From positions 62,001 to 126,000 of the forward strand of contig JAICSO010000008.1 in assembly GCA_025936825.1 (NCBI GenBank): 64,000 bases of DNA, read 5' to 3'. The stretch comes from Terriglobales bacterium. GTDB taxonomy: Bacteria; Acidobacteriota; Terriglobia; Terriglobales; Acidobacteriaceae. Every line of letters begins with the position of its first letter. The first letter of the stretch is position 1. The notes below the pieces were generated by a model. The model did not search any database and was not told the DNA's origin. It saw only the letters and a list, made by a program, of their open reading frames with translations. Shown in pieces: positions 8,225-16,031 of the stretch. The position numbers were made by a program, and so were the translations under genes.

Positions 8225-10195
8225 CTATTGAATATCGATTGTTGTCACGCTCAACGCCGGCAACGTGACCTGGAATGACGTTCCGCTCACGGGCAAAGTT
8301 CCGAGAAGCACCGGATGAACCGGAGTCTGTCCTTGAGCAGAGTTCGCGGTCATCTGGTAAATCGAGGCTGTGCCGGAGAGCGTTATCCCATTGATGTCGG
8401 TTACTTGCGAAGAGGTCGAGCGGTTGATCGCTACAAACACCACTCGCCCAGGGGTGCCGCTGTCCTCGCTTGCATAAAGCGCGACTTTCGAAATATCGCT
8501 GGAACTCGCTTGCACTGAGGTGTCACCGAAGTTCGCACTTGCTCCGTCGAACCCACGGAACGCTCGGAAACCCGCTAAAGCGTAATTATATGTTCCGCTC
8601 GGAGGCCAAAATGCCGCGGCAAATAGCCCCTGTTGTCCGAATATGCCGAGCATATCGGCTTCCGCGATTGTGCCCGCAATGTGATTCCATCCACCGCCCT
8701 CGTATTCGGTCATCGCAAGGCCCTTCATTGCTGGAAATTCAGCATTAATTTTTGCCTGAAGCCGCGGAATAATTTGAATGGGCGTTTGGCCAAGCGTGTT
8801 GTAAACCCAGGGATTGCTGTTATTAGGATCGTGAAACGTCGGGTCCCACAAGTCTCGCGGAGCCTGCACAATCAGTTGGACGTCAGCCGCCGACAAGCTG
8901 GTACCGGTCATGGACGTGATTCGGGTATTCCCAGAGTCGTAGACCTCTGGGTACCAGTGGAAATCGTAGACGTCGACCACCGGTTTGCCGTAGGCATTCG
9001 ACGCGGTTTGCATTGCTGCGAGATATTTGTCGGGAAACCAGTTAGCTCCGCCAGGGGTTGGACTGAGCTCTCCCTGCCAACTGTAGATTCCCTGGAAGCC
9101 GTAATTTACAGGTCCGAAAATGATGACGTTGGGGAACTGGTCTTTGAGAGCTTCCGCCAGGTTGATGGTTTTGGTGATGTACGCACTGGAAGTGATGCGG
9201 TTAGGCCCTTGCACTTCCAAATGAGTAAAGTTCCACAACTCCGGCTCGTTGTCCAGGCTCACGAAGGTAGGCAAGGAAGGGCTCGCTCCAAAGATGTTTT
9301 GCCCGGAAAATTTCTGGTCCAGCGCCCACAGGAATTCGTCCATGAAAACGTACCCGTCGGTGGTGTCGGGTGTGGTTGTAAAGGGCACGCCCGTGACCGT
9401 ACTCTTCTGGTCCACCACGGTTTTGAAGCGGCTCATGTCAGGAGGACTAGTGACGCTAACATTGCCATTACCATCTGCCGAGACCAAGCCTTGCAACTGC
9501 ACCGTCATCAGGCTAGCCAAGCCAGCCGTGTGATCGCCTGCGATAAAGGCCCGCACGGCTTCGGCAGGAATCGTACTGCTGCTCAAGAAGTTGTCGTTGC
9601 TGTATGGCCCAAAATCACTTCCGGCGTTGGAGTAGTTATTCTCCCAGTTGTATGCTGTCCACCGGTTTCCGCCAGCGCGGTCGAAGGTGACGTTGGGAGG
9701 GTTTGGAACGCCCGAATAAGAGTTGATGCCGTAGATCCATGGCGAAATCGACTTCGTCTGGTTAGGGTCGACCGTGATCGTGATGTCAGCTGTTTGTAGT
9801 GCCGGTTTAGAGCTTACTTCGCTGGAATTGCTGCTGCTCCCATAGGAGTTCACCGCGGCGACGACGTAATAGTAGGTTGTACCATTCGTGAGGCCAAAGT
9901 CTGCGTACGAAGCGACACTCGGCGTCCCAATTTGTGTGTACGGTCCGCCGCTGGTTGTGGAGCGGCTGACTTTGTAAGAAGTCGCCCCACTGCTCGCGGT
10001 CCATGCGAGCGCAACGCTGGCGTTCCCAGCGGTCGCGGTCACTCCAGTCGGAGCCGCCGGAGCATTACCGCCCCCGCCGCCATTGCCATTGCCGCCCCCG
10101 CCACCGTATCCCCCGCCGCCGCAAGCTGAAAAGAAACCAGTTAGAAGTAAGATGATGGCACTACTGCTGAATGACGACAGACTCCCCTTTGTCAT
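8225..10195 (-). CDS. GH44-family glycoside hydrolase lipoprotein with FN3 domain
   Basis: A 656-residue exported endo-glycanase. The N-terminus is a lipoprotein signal with its lipobox ending at Cys25 (GFFSAC), followed by a Gly/Asn linker. A fibronectin type III domain spans about 47-133 (APTGVTATAGNASVALAW to YYYVVAAVNSYG). The GH44 catalytic region begins near DITITVDPNQTKSISPWIYG. The likely acid/base Glu is in VSLDNEPELW (about residue 316) and the likely nucleophile in AMTEYEGGGWNH (about 497). GH44 enzymes cut beta-1,4-glucan, xyloglucan or mannan. The C-terminal beta domain closes the fold. The gene is monocistronic, near a PEP-CTERM gene but not obviously coregulated. Confidence 0.88.
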   Translation of the reverse strand: MTKGSLSSFSSSAIILLLTGFFSACGGGGYGGGGGNGNGGGGGNAPAAPTGVTATAGNASVALAWTASSGATSYKVSRSTTSGGPYTQIGTPSVASYADFGLTNGTTYYYVVAAVNSYGSSSNSSEVSSKPALQTADITITVDPNQTKSISPWIYGINSYSGVPNPPNVTFDRAGGNRWTAYNWENNYSNAGSDFGPYSNDNFLSSSTIPAEAVRAFIAGDHTAGLASLMTVQLQGLVSADGNGNVSVTSPPDMSRFKTVVDQKSTVTGVPFTTTPDTTDGYVFMDEFLWALDQKFSGQNIFGASPSLPTFVSLDNEPELWNFTHLEVQGPNRITSSAYITKTINLAEALKDQFPNVIIFGPVNYGFQGIYSWQGELSPTPGGANWFPDKYLAAMQTASNAYGKPVVDVYDFHWYPEVYDSGNTRITSMTGTSLSAADVQLIVQAPRDLWDPTFHDPNNSNPWVYNTLGQTPIQIIPRLQAKINAEFPAMKGLAMTEYEGGGWNHIAGTIAEADMLGIFGQQGLFAAAFWPPSGTYNYALAGFRAFRGFDGASANFGDTSVQASSSDISKVALYASEDSGTPGRVVFVAINRSTSSQVTDINGITLSGTASIYQMTANSAQGQTPVHPVLLGTLPVSGTSFQVTLPALSVTTIDIQ

Positions 10196-10310
10196 AGCGA
10201 AGAAAACATCCCCTTTGGACGATTTGGGAGATCGTACACTGAATCGATTTTCTTGGGAATGGCACGAGTTGTAATTTCTGGGCCGATGTATTCGCAGGAA
10301 TTAGGACAGG

Positions 10311-11189
10311 TCAGGCAGGGACAATACGAAGGCTCATATCAACTGCTGGCGCTGAGTGAGTAAGTGCGCCTACAGAGATGAAGTCCACGCCGGTCTCCGC
10401 GTAAGCCCGGACATTCTCGAGATTAATGCCTCCGGAGGCTTCAAGGGGAACACGGCGGTCCGCCTTCATGCAACGTTCCACCGCCTGGCGAACGTCTTGC
10501 GGACTCATGTTATCGAGAAGAACAGCCTCAGCTCCGAATTCGAGCGCTTGTTCCAGTTCGCTCAGATTACGGACCTCGACCTCGATGGGCTGAGTGCCGC
10601 GGCGATTACGATGGGCACGCTCGAGGACGTTTTTCAGACCACCTGCCAGGGCAATGTGATTGTTCTTGATCAGCACGCCGTCGGAAAGGTCGAGGCGGTG
10701 ATTCTGTCCGCCACCACAGCGAACACCGTACTTGTCCAGGATGCGCAGGCCGGCTACTGTCTTACGCGTGTCCAGGATCCGAGCCCTGGTTCCGGAAACA
10801 GCGTCGACAAACTTGCGAGTAAGCGTCGCAATCCCGCTTAGCCGCTGCAGTAAGTTCAGGATCACACGCTCGCAAGACAGGATGACCCGCGCGTTGTGAC
10901 GAATAACTGCGATTGGCTGCCCGGTGTGCAGTCTTACTCCGTCAAATATCTCCGGATGGCTTGTAACTTCGTAATGCGAAACGACCGCGCCATCGAGGGC
11001 GGCATACACTTCGAGAATTCTGGGGATAGCGCCGACGCCGGCGAGAATGCATTCCTGCTTGGCCAGTACTGTTCCAGTCGCGCGCTGCGCGGGATCGATG
11101 CAGGCGTAGCTGGTCGCATCGCGCGTGGCCCGGTCTTCGAGCAGCGCGTTCTCAAGAATTGCGGTAGTGCGACGACTGTTCCAGTCCAT
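10311..11189 (-). CDS. nadC: nicotinate-nucleotide pyrophosphorylase (carboxylating)
   Basis: A 292-residue quinolinate phosphoribosyltransferase, the step that turns quinolinate and PRPP into nicotinate mononucleotide in NAD synthesis. The N-terminal open-faced sandwich is followed by the PRPP barrel with RILDTRKTVAGLRILDKY, the quinolinate-binding GGGQNHR, NNHIA, and EVEVRNLSEL. The C-terminus FISVGALTHSAPAVDMSL is typical. No nadA or nadB is adjacent. It follows valS on the minus strand. A REPIN-like repeat ends 6 bp before its ATG, so there is no visible Shine-Dalgarno sequence. Confidence 0.96.
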   Translation of the reverse strand: MDWNSRRTTAILENALLEDRATRDATSYACIDPAQRATGTVLAKQECILAGVGAIPRILEVYAALDGAVVSHYEVTSHPEIFDGVRLHTGQPIAVIRHNARVILSCERVILNLLQRLSGIATLTRKFVDAVSGTRARILDTRKTVAGLRILDKYGVRCGGGQNHRLDLSDGVLIKNNHIALAGGLKNVLERAHRNRRGTQPIEVEVRNLSELEQALEFGAEAVLLDNMSPQDVRQAVERCMKADRRVPLEASGGINLENVRAYAETGVDFISVGALTHSAPAVDMSLRIVPA

Positions 11190-11195
11190 GTTGTG

Positions 11196-11304
11196 TAGGG
11201 ACAGCCGCCCTCGGCTGTCCGCGGGCCAAAGGCCCGAGTTCTTGCGATCTGTTACAGCTCTGTCGAGCGTTGATCGACCCGACAGCCGAGGGCGGCTGTC
11301 GCTA
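11196..11304. repeat. REPIN-like element: two inverted palindromes between nadC and valS
   Basis: The outer 25 bp are inverted copies with one mismatch, one end starting GTAGGGACAGCCG and the other starting GTAGCGACAGCCG when read on the opposite strand. Each end is itself a hairpin: GGACAGCCG/CGGCTGTCC with a 4-nt loop at 11199-11220, and GACAGCCG/CGGCTGTC at 11281-11300. A smaller hairpin CGGGCC/GGCCCG lies between at 11222-11236. This two-palindrome layout is the definition of a REPIN. Such elements are moved by a RAYT transposase, which is not in this window. A single copy of the same palindrome lies inside valS. Confidence 0.9.
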
Positions 11305-11309
11305 CGTGT

Positions 11310-14120
11310 TCATCCTAATTCGTCCAGCTTCTTTCTTAACTTCGCGATCAGAATCCGTAATTCTTCCACTCTTGCGCGGAGTTTGTCCACGACGGGGCCT
11401 GGGGCCTTGGCGACAAACTGCTCATTACCCAGTTGGCGCTCGCCATTGGCGAGTTCCTTCTCGGCCTTCTCTAATTCTTTCTTGGTCTTTTCCCGTTCGG
11501 CGGCAACGTCGATCTTCTGCTCGTAAATCAGGCGGGCGTCGAAGCGAGCTGTGTGGCGCACGTTGGGTAGTTTCGCCAGAGAAGCGTTGGCAAATTGCAG
11601 GCCTTCAACGTTCGCCAGGCGCTCCAGTGCACCGCGATTCTGCTCGATGAGGCTGCGGATGTCGCCGTCGGGCGCAAACACTTCAACCGGGATCTTGGCC
11701 TTCGTCTCAACTTTCAGTTCGGCACGCAGATTTCTGACGCTCACGATGAAGTCTTGCAGGATCGCCATTTGTGTCTCAGCAGCTTTGTCGATTTGTCTTT
11801 CGTCCGCTTGCGGATACGCCGCCAGCGCCAACGACTTCTGCGGAGGCTTGCCGTCATAAATCGCGTGCCAAATCTCGTCGGTGATGAACGGCATGACGGG
11901 ATGCAATAACCGCAGTGACGCCTCGAACAACGCGACGAGATTCGCACATGTGGTTTTGGCATCGGCAGAGCTTTCGACCAATCTGGGCTTGATCAGTTCG
12001 ATGTACCAGTCGCAGAACTCGCCCCAAAAAAAGTCGTAAATTGCGTTCGCCGCCTCGTCAAATCGATAGGCCGGCAGGGCTTCGTTGACTGCACGAGCCA
12101 CGCTATTGAACCGCGACAGAATCCAGCGGTCCTCGAGAGTAGTGACCTCGAATCCTGCAATACCCACGTAGGGACAGCCGCCCTCGGCTGTCCGCTCGGG
12201 TTGTCGGACAAGAATGTCCGACCCACACAAGCCAACGCGATCCACGTTCATGAACATGAAGCGGGCGGCGTTCCAGATTTTGTTGGCAAAGGCACGATAT
12301 CCCTCGGTACGGCTTTCGTTGAATGCAATGTCCGTTCCCGGAGAGGACATAGCTGCGAGAGTGAACCGCGTCGCATCGGTGCCGTACTTCTCGATCACCT
12401 GAATGGGATCGAGCACGTTGCCCTTGGTCTTCGACATCTTCTGCCGCTCGGCATCGCGGACGAGGGCGTGAATGTAGACCTCGCGATAGGGAACGGAGTT
12501 GCGGAGATCTGCATCGCTCAAAGAAACCGCCGAGCTTCGCTCGGCCGGACGGGCGGTGGCGCCCGTCCCCACATGACCTGTCGTGGGCTTCTCCGGCAGC
12601 GCCATGAACCAGCAGCCCAGCATGATCATGCGGGCCACCCAGAAGAACAGGATGTCGAAGCCCGTGATCAGCAGCGACGTCGGATAGAAAACCTCCAGAT
12701 CACGCGTTGCCTCAGGCCAGCCCAGCGCAGTGAACGGCAGCAAACCGGACGAAAACCAGGTGTCGAGCACATCAGAATCCTGCTTCAATTCCGAACTGCC
12801 GCACTTGGAACACGACTTCGGCGTTTCACGCGAGACTATGATCTCGCCACACGAGCAATGCCAGGCCGGAATACGGTGTCCCCACCACAACTGCCGCGAA
12901 ATGCACCAGTCGTGGATGTTTTTCATCCAGGTCAGATAAATAGTGCGATAGTTCGGCGGCGTAATGCGGATGTAATCCTTCTCGACCACTTCGATTGCGC
13001 GGTCCGCCAACGGCTGGATTTTGATGAACCACTGCATCGATAGGCGCGGTTCGACCACCGTGCCGCAGCGATCGCATTTGCCCAGCGCGACCGTGTAGTC
13101 CTTCTCGCCAACAAGGAAGCCCTGCTCGCGGAGATTTTCTAGCACCTCTTTGCGCGCGGTGTACCGATCCATTCCGGCGAAACGTCCGGCATTCTCATTC
13201 ATAACCGCGTGCTCGTCCATTACTTCAATGACGGGCAAATTCGCACGCAGTCCCGCTTCAAAGTCATTTGGATCGTGCGCCGGAGTGACCTTCACCGCGC
13301 CGGTGCCGAATTCCGGCTGCGCCAATTCGTCGGTGATGATCGGGATCTCGCGATTCATCAGCGGCAGCATGACTTTCTTGCCGTGCAGGTGCTTGTAGCG
13401 CTCATCGCGCTCATTCACCGCGACCGCCGTGTCGCCAAGCATCGTTTCCGGGCGCGTGGTCGCAACCGTGATGAACTCATTCGTCCCGATTACCGGGTAG
13501 CGAATCTCCCACAGCTTGCCCGGAACTTCCTCGTGCTTGACCTCGAGATCGGAGATCGCGGTCTCGCATCGCGGGCACCAGTTGACGATGTACTTACCGC
13601 GATAGATCAGCCCCTGCTCATACAGGCGGACGAACACTTCGCGCACCGCGCGCGACAGGTTCTCGTCCATGGTGAAGTACTCGCGGCTCCAATCGACGGA
13701 AGCACCCAGCCGGCGCATCTGGTCGGTGATGGCGCTGCCGTACTGCTTTTTCCATTCCCAGACGCGCTCAATGAACTTTTCGCGCCCGAGATCGCGCCGG
13801 TTCTTACCTTCGGTGGCGAGTTGCTTCTCCACCATCATCTGGGTGGCGATACCGGCGTGGTCAGTTCCGGGGAGCCACAGGGCTATGAACCCGCGCATGC
13901 GATGCCAGCGGGTGATGATGTCCATCTGCGTCTGGTTGAGCATGTGCCCCATGTGCAGGCGGCCGGTCACGTTTGGCGGGGGCAGCAGAATGCTGAACAC
14001 CGGACGCGTGTCGCCCTCACGTGGCGTGGCGACAGCGAACAGCTTTTCTTTGACCCAGTACTCGGCCCAGCGCGCTTCAATCGCGGCCGGTTCATACGCT
14101 TTTGGAAGATCGTGAGGCAT
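11310..14120 (-). CDS. valS: valyl-tRNA synthetase
   Basis: A class I aminoacyl-tRNA synthetase that charges tRNA-Val and edits mischarged Thr. I start it at the ATG giving MPHDLPKAYE. It has the HIGH-type motif LPPPNVTGRLHMGHML, the editing CP1 domain, the KMSKS motif RQKMSKTKGNVLDP, the anticodon-binding helical domain and a C-terminal coiled-coil arm (VAAEREKTKKELEKAEKEL). Length is 936 residues. Two segments absent from family members are repeat-encoded: about 35 residues between MALPE and VPYREVYIH, and about 20 residues after MNVDRVGL (CGSDILVRQPERTAEGGCPY). No Shine-Dalgarno sequence precedes the ATG; a heptanucleotide array begins 6 bp upstream. Confidence 0.96.
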   Translation of the reverse strand: MPHDLPKAYEPAAIEARWAEYWVKEKLFAVATPREGDTRPVFSILLPPPNVTGRLHMGHMLNQTQMDIITRWHRMRGFIALWLPGTDHAGIATQMMVEKQLATEGKNRRDLGREKFIERVWEWKKQYGSAITDQMRRLGASVDWSREYFTMDENLSRAVREVFVRLYEQGLIYRGKYIVNWCPRCETAISDLEVKHEEVPGKLWEIRYPVIGTNEFITVATTRPETMLGDTAVAVNERDERYKHLHGKKVMLPLMNREIPIITDELAQPEFGTGAVKVTPAHDPNDFEAGLRANLPVIEVMDEHAVMNENAGRFAGMDRYTARKEVLENLREQGFLVGEKDYTVALGKCDRCGTVVEPRLSMQWFIKIQPLADRAIEVVEKDYIRITPPNYRTIYLTWMKNIHDWCISRQLWWGHRIPAWHCSCGEIIVSRETPKSCSKCGSSELKQDSDVLDTWFSSGLLPFTALGWPEATRDLEVFYPTSLLITGFDILFFWVARMIMLGCWFMALPEKPTTGHVGTGATARPAERSSAVSLSDADLRNSVPYREVYIHALVRDAERQKMSKTKGNVLDPIQVIEKYGTDATRFTLAAMSSPGTDIAFNESRTEGYRAFANKIWNAARFMFMNVDRVGLCGSDILVRQPERTAEGGCPYVGIAGFEVTTLEDRWILSRFNSVARAVNEALPAYRFDEAANAIYDFFWGEFCDWYIELIKPRLVESSADAKTTCANLVALFEASLRLLHPVMPFITDEIWHAIYDGKPPQKSLALAAYPQADERQIDKAAETQMAILQDFIVSVRNLRAELKVETKAKIPVEVFAPDGDIRSLIEQNRGALERLANVEGLQFANASLAKLPNVRHTARFDARLIYEQKIDVAAEREKTKKELEKAEKELANGERQLGNEQFVAKAPGPVVDKLRARVEELRILIAKLRKKLDELG
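12165..12235. repeat. REP-like palindromes inside valS
   Basis: The hairpin GGACAGCCG/CGGCTGTCC (12172-12193, loop ccct) is identical over 22 bp to the left half of the REPIN at 11196-11304. A second hairpin GTCGGAC/GTCCGAC follows at about 12203-12222. The insertion keeps the valS frame and encodes the segment CGSDILVRQPERTAEGGC. Confidence 0.9.
12529..12568. repeat. two adjacent hairpins inside valS
   Basis: GCCGAGC/GCTCGGC (12529-12545, 3-nt loop) is followed directly by GGACGGGCG/CGCCCGTCC (12547-12568, 4-nt loop), both perfect. They lie in the in-frame extra segment between the valyl-tRNA synthetase MALPE and VPYREV blocks. The second hairpin is related to the intergenic one at 40938-40959. 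Confidence 0.9.
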
Positions 14121-14125
14121 GAAAG

Positions 14126-14208
14126 CAATCAGCACTCAGCCGTCAGCATTCAGTAGGCCGGGCGTGTTCCCGCGAAACTGCTGAGTGCTGAATGCTGAGT
14201 GCTGCTTT
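14126..14208. repeat. inverted heptanucleotide arrays between valS and tsaD
   Basis: The left arm 14126-14153 is CAATCAG, CACTCAG, CCGTCAG, CATTCAG. The right arm 14181-14208 is CTGAGTG, CTGAATG, CTGAGTG, CTGCTTT, complementary to the left. The same word family recurs at 61359-61448. Confidence 0.9.
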
Positions 14209-14259
14209 TGATCTTATGTGGCAGGCGCGAATGGGTCAAACCGCGGCATGCGGGTGCTC

Positions 14260-15468
14260 TTATCTCAGCGGCATCCCCACTTCCGCGGAAAAATCCATCG
14301 GTGCGAACTGCTGGGCAAGGAATTTCGGATAGGCTGCCGCGGCAATCATTGCGGCATTGTCGGTGGAGAGCGGACGCGAAGGGAAGAACACCGGCAGGCC
14401 TTGTTCCGCGGCTTCTCGTTCAAAGGTTTCGCGCAACTCGCCGTTAGCGGCAACACCGCCGGTCACGAATAGAGTTGCTACCTCATATTCTCGAGCCGCG
14501 GCCAACGTCTTCGTGATTAGGTCGCCTACGATTGCACGTTGAAAGGACGCAACCAGGTCTAACGTCTGCTTGTCACAGTTCGCGAGGTAATCTTCCAGCT
14601 TCGGCTTGGGAACGAGACTTAATGCATGGCGCCGCGCATCGATTGAGACTGCCATGTTGTGTGTCTCAACGTAACGCAGGACAGCAGTCTTCATGCCGCT
14701 GTAGGAGAAATCGAAGCGGGGATGGGAAGGTGGAGCGGTGGGCGCCCCCGCCCGCCCACTGCTGACATCTGGTGTCGCCGCCTTCGAGTTTTTCGAAGGC
14801 TGAGAGAGGGTTCTCCTGTCCGGATGCTTGATCTGCGATGGCGGAAACCTCACCGCGTGCGGGTCGCCGTGCTTCGACAACCGATCGATCACCGGGCCAC
14901 CGGGATATCCCAAGCCAAGCAGCTTCGCTACTTTGTCGAAGGCTTCACCGGCAGCGTCGTCGCGAGTGTGGCCGATGTTCTCGTACGACCAGCTCTCGCC
15001 CTGCTGCTCCGCGAGATATAGGTGCGTGTGTCCCCCCGAAACGACCAGCGCCAAGACCGGAAACTGCAATTCGCGATTCCGTTTTTGCCGCTCTTCAAGC
15101 AACACAGCATGAATGTGGCCTTCCAGGTGATTGACGGCAATCAGAGGCTTATCGAGCGCATATGCTAATGCCTTCGCGTAGCTGATCCCAACCAGCAGCG
15201 ATCCCGCCAAGCCGGGGCCTTGGGTGACAGCCAGCGCATCAACGCTCTCAAACGTCTTGCCTGCCTCAGCCAGCGCCTGCTTGACCACGGGAACAATCGC
15301 CCGCAAGTGCTCACGGGAAGCAAGCTCAGGCACAACGCCACCATACGGCTTGTGGGTTGCGATCTGCGAGGCGACCACGTTCGAGATCATCTGCTCTCCC
15401 GAGCGCACCACGGCGGCGGCGGTCTCGTCGCAGGAACTTTCAATCCCAAGAATGAACGTGTCGGGCAT
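14260..15468 (-). CDS. tsaD: tRNA N6-adenosine threonylcarbamoyltransferase (TsaD)
   Basis: A 402-residue Kae1/Qri7 family protein that transfers threonylcarbamoyl to A37 of ANN-decoding tRNAs, with TsaB and TsaE. Start region FILGIESSCDETAAAV, metal ligands His in HLEGHIHA, nucleotide site LVVSGGHTHLYL, GEAFDKVAKLLGLGYPGG, DFSYSGMKTA and the final metal motif FPSRPLSTDNAAMIA are all present. Between RFPP and RFDFSYSG is an extra segment of about 40 residues (211-250) that other family members lack; its DNA holds two hairpins. A ribosome binding site TAGGAA precedes the ATG. tsaB, tsaE and tsaC are not in this window. Confidence 0.95.
   Translation of the reverse strand: MPDTFILGIESSCDETAAAVVRSGEQMISNVVASQIATHKPYGGVVPELASREHLRAIVPVVKQALAEAGKTFESVDALAVTQGPGLAGSLLVGISYAKALAYALDKPLIAVNHLEGHIHAVLLEERQKRNRELQFPVLALVVSGGHTHLYLAEQQGESWSYENIGHTRDDAAGEAFDKVAKLLGLGYPGGPVIDRLSKHGDPHAVRFPPSQIKHPDRRTLSQPSKNSKAATPDVSSGRAGAPTAPPSHPRFDFSYSGMKTAVLRYVETHNMAVSIDARRHALSLVPKPKLEDYLANCDKQTLDLVASFQRAIVGDLITKTLAAAREYEVATLFVTGGVAANGELRETFEREAAEQGLPVFFPSRPLSTDNAAMIAAAAYPKFLAQQFAPMDFSAEVGMPLR
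14719..14838. repeat. palindromic insertion inside tsaD
   Basis: The DNA encoding the extra TsaD segment holds hairpin AGCGGTGGGCG/CGCCCACTGCT (14734-14763, one G-T pair) and hairpin GCCTTCGA/TCGAAGGC (14780-14800). The segment preserves the frame. Its GC-rich hairpin resembles the valS and 40938 family in style, though not in every base. Confidence 0.8.
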
Positions 15469-15495
15469 GAATTCCTATGATAACGAATTGGGCCC

Positions 15496-15681
15496 CAGGT
15501 CTCAGGCTTCAGGTCTCAGGTCTCAGAGTTTCAAGGTTGCAGGTTTCAAAGTTTCGAAAGTTTTAAGGTTTCCTGGGTGTTGATTCCGCTCAAGGGCCGT
15601 GAAACCGGCGCTCAGCCCGAAACCTTGAAACCTTGTAACTTAGCCCCGCTGAAACCTGAGACCTGAGACCTGAAACCTCGC
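15496..15681. repeat. long inverted pair of heptanucleotide arrays upstream of tsaD
   Basis: From 15496 run CAGGTCT, CAGGCTT, CAGGTCT, CAGGTCT, CAGAGTT, then looser GGTTTCA/AAGTTTC words to about 15575. The inverted arm ends with ACCTGAG, ACCTGAG, ACCTGAA, ACCTCGC at 15654-15681. The whole could fold into a hairpin of about 185 nt. It starts 28 bp upstream of the tsaD ATG and ends about 37 bp before the promoter of the candidate RNA. Confidence 0.88.
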
Positions 15682-15717
15682 CCTGCTCATGTCCAGCCAA
15701 GGTGACTGTGAAGGCGC

Positions 15718-15746
15718 TTGAACCTGAGTACGTTGTGTACTATTCT
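15718..15746 (+). promoter_or_regulatory. sigma70-like promoter of the candidate structured RNA
   Basis: TTGAAC, a 17-bp spacer and TATTCT (15741-15746) would start RNA near 15751-15753, just before the 5' stem of the structured RNA. Confidence 0.55.
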
Positions 15747-15750
15747 GCCA

Positions 15751-16031
15751 ATACACCGGAAAGGAGGTGGTCTGATGACAAGTTCTGACTGTAATAGATG
15801 TACCCATAGACCAGGTGAGGTGGCTGAGACTTAGGGCGGTTGCTCTAAGACCTTCGCAACTCAACGGTGAGTTTGGTGTGAAATCCGCCCGGCGTTAGGT
15901 CGTGCCGGGACCCGGAGTTCGCCGAAGTGGCCACAGCATCCCGTAGGGATGCCTTACGAGTGACCACCTCTTGGTCAATCCCAAACAGTCCACCGGACGG
16001 CCCGCAGGCTCAAACTTGCGGGCCGTTCTTC
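15751..16031 (+). ncRNA. candidate structured RNA of unknown family with terminator
   Basis: No long reading frame fills this stretch, but it is dense in pairing. An 11-bp closing stem joins AGGAGGTGGTC (15762-15772) to GACCACCTCTT (15962-15972). Inside are CCCGGC/GCCGGG (15888-15909), GCATCCC/GGGATGC with a GTA loop (15936-15952) and GGGCGG/CCGCCC (15834-15890), which competes with the first. A perfect terminator follows at 15997-16034. A 19-codon frame begins at the ATG 15775 (MTSSDCNRCTHRPGEVAET) behind an ideal AAAGGAGG; that ribosome binding site lies inside the closing stem. It could be a free small RNA of 6S type or a leader controlling the next gene. I could not match it to a known family. 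Confidence 0.6.

Noticed and set aside
8633-9799. A 388-codon open frame antisense to GH44
   Set aside because: Same reason: the other strand carries catalytic motifs, and this frame has no ribosome binding site or recognisable domain.
12201-14156. Long + strand frames antisense to valS
   Set aside because: Shadows of valS; no motifs and no start signals.
15496-15575. CRISPR array
   Set aside because: Units are 7 bp in tandem with no spacers, and no cas gene is present.
15810-15890. A tRNA-like stretch (GGTGAGGTGGCTGAGA and on)
   Set aside because: The D-arm looks similar to tRNA-Ser or tRNA-Leu, but acceptor strands do not pair and the T-arm consensus is absent.
15751-16031. Identifying the structured RNA as 6S RNA, RNase P RNA, SRP RNA or tmRNA
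   Set aside because: Conserved core sequences of the latter three are absent, and the inner hairpins do not clearly form the single rod of 6S RNA. Left unnamed.
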